Below, one piece after another: positions 19,812-22,530 of a DNA stretch of 22,530 nt; position 1 is the stretch's first letter; every line of letters begins with the position of its first letter. The notes under the pieces are model-generated. The model was not told where the DNA came from. It saw only the letters and a list, made by a program, of their open reading frames with translations, and did no database searches. The stretch is from CAZADH01 sp964483805. Lineage in GTDB: Bacteria; Muiribacteriota; Ozemobacteria; Ozemobacterales; Ozemobacteraceae. Position numbers and translations under genes: made by a program. Where the stretch lies: positions 1 through 22,530 of the forward strand of contig CAZADH010000078.1 of NCBI GenBank assembly GCA_964483805.1, read 5' to 3'.

Positions 19812-21788
19812 GTGAAGAATGTAGACACCCTCTTTGTGAATGCCCATGTGCTGACCATGGACGAAACCTATCGGCAGTTCGAAAACGGCGCGGTGGCCGT
19901 TCAGGGCGACAAGATCGTCGCCGTCGGCAGCGAGGCCGAGGTGCGCGCGCAGGTGAAGGCGATCGAGACCATCGATTGCGGCGGCAAGATCCTGATGCCT
20001 GGGCTGGTCAACGCCCACACCCATGTGCCGATGACGCTGATGCGTGGTCTGGCCGATGATCTGCGGCTCGATGTCTGGTTGATGGGTTACATGATGCCGG
20101 TCGAGCGTGAGTTCGTGTCGCCCGAGTTCGTCAAGCTGGGCACGCAATTGGCCTGCGCCGAGATGATTCGCGGCGGTACCACCACGTTTGCCGACATGTT
20201 CTATTTCGAAGAGAGCGTCGCCGAAGGTGCCGCTGAAGCCGGCTTGCGCGCGCTGTGCGGCGAAACGATTCTCAAGTTCCCGTCGCCCGATGCGCCGTCG
20301 TACGACGAATCGGTGGCGCGCACGCGCAAGTTCATCGAGCAGTGGCACAACCACCCATTGATCGTCCCGTGCCCGGCGCCGCATGCGCCGTATACCTGCA
20401 CGCCCGAGATCTTCAAAGCCTGCATCGACCTGGCGCGCGAGTTCAACGTGCCGATTCACACGCACCTGGCCGAGACCAGATTCGAGGTCGACGGCGTGCG
20501 CAACGAGTCGGGCATGCCGGTGATTCCGTATATGAAGAAGCTCGGCCTGTTCGAGGCCAAGGTTGTTGCTGCACATTGTGTTTACGTCGACGAGGGCGAG
20601 ATGCGCCAGTTGGCCAGTACCGGTGCCGGCGTGGCCCACAACCCGTCGTCGAACATGAAGCTGGCCTCGGGAGCGGCGCCGATCGCCAAGATGCGCGATC
20701 TGAACGTGCGGGTCGGTATTGGCACCGATGGTCCGGCGTCGAACAACGACCTCGATATGTTTGAAGAGATGCGCCTGACCTCGTTCATGGCCAAGATGGT
20801 CACCGGCGACCCGACGGTGTTGCCGGCCCGCGACGTGGTGGCGATGGCGACCCGTGGCGGCGCCCGGGCGCTGCACCTGGGCGATCTCACCGGTTCGCTC
20901 GAAGTGGGCAAGCGCGCCGACCTGATCACGGTCGACACGGCGACGACCCACAACATGCCGCGGTTCCGCCGCGACGCCAACGGACCTTACGCGCAACTCG
21001 TCTTCGCCGGCAAGGCGACCGACGTGCGTGATGTGATGGTTAACGGCAAGTTCCTCATGCGCAACTGCGAGTTGCTGACCCTCAACGAGAAGAAGCTGCA
21101 GGAGCGTGCTTCCGATTACGCCGTGCGCATCGATTCGTTCCTGGCCAAGCGCGAGCAGTCGGTGTTGTCGAAGCTGGTGGCGATCGGCGGCGCGATGGAG
21201 GCGGAGAGCTTCGAGGTGCAGGTCAAGGTGCGCATCGACGCCGTCGAACCGGTGCTGACCGCCCTCAAAAACGAGGGGATCGGCATCGAGCGCATCAAGA
21301 ACTACCGGCAGTTCGACACCTATTTCGTCTTCGACGATCCGGCCCAGGGGCGGATTCGCTACCGCGAAGATGAATTGCTCAACGAGTCGGGCCGCTTCGT
21401 CAGCGTGCGGGCGCGCCTGACCCTGATCGGCGAGAAACGCGAAGACCAGTTGACGCAAGATGTATTGCTCTCGCGCAGCCGTTACCTGGCCCCGGCCACC
21501 AACAGCCTGCGCTTCTATCGCGAGTATTTCCGGCCGGTGAGCGAGATCGAGATCCAGAAAGACCGCCTGCGCTATCTCGTCCACTTCCGCGACACGCAGT
21601 TCTTCATCAATATCGACACCGTGCGCAAGCCGACGCTGGGCAACTTCCTCGAGATCAAGACCAGCACCTGGAGCCGTAAAGACGCCGAGGTGAAGTCGAA
21701 GCAGATCCACGAGTTGCTGGCGTTCCTGGGCGTTTCCGGCCGAGAGACGATTACCCAGGATTACCTCGAACTGGTGGTGAAGAAGTAG
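19812..21788 (+). CDS. MTA/SAH-deaminase-type amidohydrolase fused to a CYTH domain
   Basis: The product has 658 residues from GTG 19812 (AAGGA 11 bases upstream). ATG 19782 in the same frame is possible but has no ribosome site. Residues 1 to ~435 are an ATZ/TRZ-like amidohydrolase: metal ligands in NAHTHVPMTLMRG (His69, His71), HTHLAET (near 218), AAHCVYVDEGE and GTDGPASNNDLDMFEEMR, as in 5-methylthioadenosine/S-adenosylhomocysteine deaminase. From ~465 a CYTH (triphosphate tunnel) domain follows: SFEVQVKVRID, RQFDTYFVFDD, GRIRYREDE, LRFYREYFRPVSEIEIQKDR, and NFLEIKTSTWSRKDAEVKSK. The signature ExExK reads E-V-Q-V-K, with the second Glu changed. CYTH members include class IV adenylate cyclases and triphosphatases. 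The combined role is unknown; purine salvage coupled to a nucleotide signal is one idea. Confidence 0.9.
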   Translation: MKNVDTLFVNAHVLTMDETYRQFENGAVAVQGDKIVAVGSEAEVRAQVKAIETIDCGGKILMPGLVNAHTHVPMTLMRGLADDLRLDVWLMGYMMPVEREFVSPEFVKLGTQLACAEMIRGGTTTFADMFYFEESVAEGAAEAGLRALCGETILKFPSPDAPSYDESVARTRKFIEQWHNHPLIVPCPAPHAPYTCTPEIFKACIDLAREFNVPIHTHLAETRFEVDGVRNESGMPVIPYMKKLGLFEAKVVAAHCVYVDEGEMRQLASTGAGVAHNPSSNMKLASGAAPIAKMRDLNVRVGIGTDGPASNNDLDMFEEMRLTSFMAKMVTGDPTVLPARDVVAMATRGGARALHLGDLTGSLEVGKRADLITVDTATTHNMPRFRRDANGPYAQLVFAGKATDVRDVMVNGKFLMRNCELLTLNEKKLQERASDYAVRIDSFLAKREQSVLSKLVAIGGAMEAESFEVQVKVRIDAVEPVLTALKNEGIGIERIKNYRQFDTYFVFDDPAQGRIRYREDELLNESGRFVSVRARLTLIGEKREDQLTQDVLLSRSRYLAPATNSLRFYREYFRPVSEIEIQKDRLRYLVHFRDTQFFINIDTVRKPTLGNFLEIKTSTWSRKDAEVKSKQIHELLAFLGVSGRETITQDYLELVVKK

Positions 21789-21828
21789 CCCGCGACACCG
21801 GCGGGTGTGCAGGCATCGCCGGCGCCGA

Positions 21829-21875
21829 CCCTCGCCCCCTTCCCGATCACCACGACCTCGGGGAGGGAGCGAGGG
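21829..21875. repeat. REP-like GC-rich palindrome after the amidohydrolase gene
   Basis: The arms CCCTCGC (21829-21835) and GCGAGGG (21869-21875) enclose TTCCCGA and TCGGGGA, giving an imperfect long hairpin. It resembles the CCCTCGCCCC...GGGGAGAG-type intergenic repeats common in GC-rich bacteria. It could also end transcription of the amidohydrolase gene. Confidence 0.55.
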
Positions 21876-22054
21876 GGCGGGGGCAGGCTGAGTGCCGCCC
21901 CCGACGCGACGTGCGTCCTGCACGGTCCGCCAGCGCTGGAAACAGCGGGCGCGCCTGCGGGTTCGCTTGTCGGTCGGGGTCGCGATCAAAGTGATCAATA
22001 CAATGTATGAATCGTCCCGGTGTGGGCGGGTAGTGAGCCGAAGGAGGCGCTGAT

Positions 22055-22530
22055 ATGCCGTGGTTCGGGGTGGGTTACTTCAAAGGGGAGCCGACCGAGT
22101 ATCTGCTCGTCTACCGGGGTGGGGCGCTGAGCGCCAAAGGTGTCGGCCTGACCTTCTTCTACTGGGCCCCGTCGACGACGATCGTGGCGGTGCCGTGCGG
22201 CACCATCGATGTGCCGTTCATTCTCAACGAGATGACCGGCAACTATCAGGCCGTGACGCTGCAGGGCCAGCTCACCTACCGGCTGACCAAGCCCGAGACG
22301 GTGGCGGCGGTGCTCAATTATGCCATCGACCCGGCGACGCGGCAGTATCGCGCCGAAGACCCCGAGAAGCTGGCCCAGCGCATCATCAACGAGGTGCAGA
22401 CCCAGGCGCGCGGCGAGTTGCAGAACCTGGCGCTCGATGCGGTGATGCGGCAATCGGTCGAATGCGCACAACGTATGTATTCTCGGGTCAAGGCGGCGCC
22501 CGCCCTGGCCGAGCTGGGTATCGAGCTGGT
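22055..22530 (+). CDS. SPFH/Band 7 domain protein (3' partial)
   Basis: The gene starts at ATG 22055 with AAGGAGG 7 bases upstream and stays open to the right edge (158 complete codons). It begins MPWFGVGYFKGEPTEYLLVY, then KGVGLTFFYWAPSTTIVAV, PFILNEMTGNYQAVTLQGQL, TYRLTKPETVAAVLNYAIDP and a helical part (QRIINEVQTQARGELQNLAL). This is an SPFH (stomatin/prohibitin/flotillin) domain of the soluble-start type without an N-terminal membrane anchor. Such proteins form oligomeric rings or coats, often at membranes. The missing C-terminal part would normally be a coiled coil. A TACAAT at 21999-22004 may be its -10, but no -35 is evident. Confidence 0.88.
   Translation, partial: MPWFGVGYFKGEPTEYLLVYRGGALSAKGVGLTFFYWAPSTTIVAVPCGTIDVPFILNEMTGNYQAVTLQGQLTYRLTKPETVAAVLNYAIDPATRQYRAEDPEKLAQRIINEVQTQARGELQNLALDAVMRQSVECAQRMYSRVKAAPALAELGIEL

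Noticed and set aside
19758..21998. Long minus-strand open frame (746 codons) opposite the amidohydrolase gene
   Set aside because: It is antisense to a gene with complete amidohydrolase and CYTH motifs, has His/Arg/Gly-rich composition typical of GC-rich shadows, and shows no ribosome site.

Overview
The window is 22.5 kb of GC-rich bacterial DNA. Strong Shine-Dalgarno sites (AAGGAGG type), sigma70-like promoters with 17-bp spacers, Mur-ligase and L,D-transpeptidase-like genes and a histidine kinase point to a Gram-negative-type bacterium. The many TPR and HEAT-repeat proteins would suit a poorly sampled, deep-branching lineage, but the sequence alone does not fix the phylum. No rRNA gene, complete tRNA gene or CRISPR array was seen.

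Region 1 (1-5.8 kb) is accessory and rearranged. It opens with the 3' part of a TPR plus winged-helix regulator, followed by a terminator and a gene-poor spacer. Next come three insertion-sequence pieces fused end to end: the 5' part of an IS5/IS1182-type element, an apparently complete IS256-family element, and the 3' part of an IS630-family element. The flanks of the IS256 copy belong to two different transposases, so this is a deletion junction and not a simple insertion. Beyond it lies a brnT-brnA toxin-antitoxin locus with a near-consensus promoter that would give a leaderless mRNA. Its toxin frame has an amber stop at codon 7. A decayed GC-rich stretch follows, leading into a histidine kinase whose N-terminus appears lost.

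Region 2 (7.4-15.0 kb) looks like chromosomal backbone. It holds a divergent MurC/Mpl-like ligase on the minus strand. On the plus strand are a secreted L,D-transpeptidase-like protein with altered catalytic residues, a secreted TPR protein, a cytoplasmic HEAT-repeat protein with a second leaderless-type promoter, and a large exported TPR protein. A 28-residue single-span membrane protein is encoded on the minus strand between the last two.

A cruciform-forming palindromic repeat occurs three times: once in frame inside the N-terminal region of the large TPR gene and twice in tandem behind it. Stem changes between copies are compensatory.

Region 3 (15.4-22.5 kb) carries a DUF350-type membrane protein, a thiamine pyrophosphokinase with an overlapping upstream 16-codon ORF, a promoter/short ORF/hairpin leader in front of an N-terminally extended RsgA GTPase, and an exported protein of unknown function with a clear promoter and terminator. 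It ends with a fusion of an MTA/SAH-deaminase-type amidohydrolase to a CYTH domain and the start of an SPFH/Band 7 protein that runs off the right edge. The co-occurrence of a thiamine pyrophosphokinase and a CYTH domain (a fold that includes thiamine triphosphatases) is suggestive but unproven.
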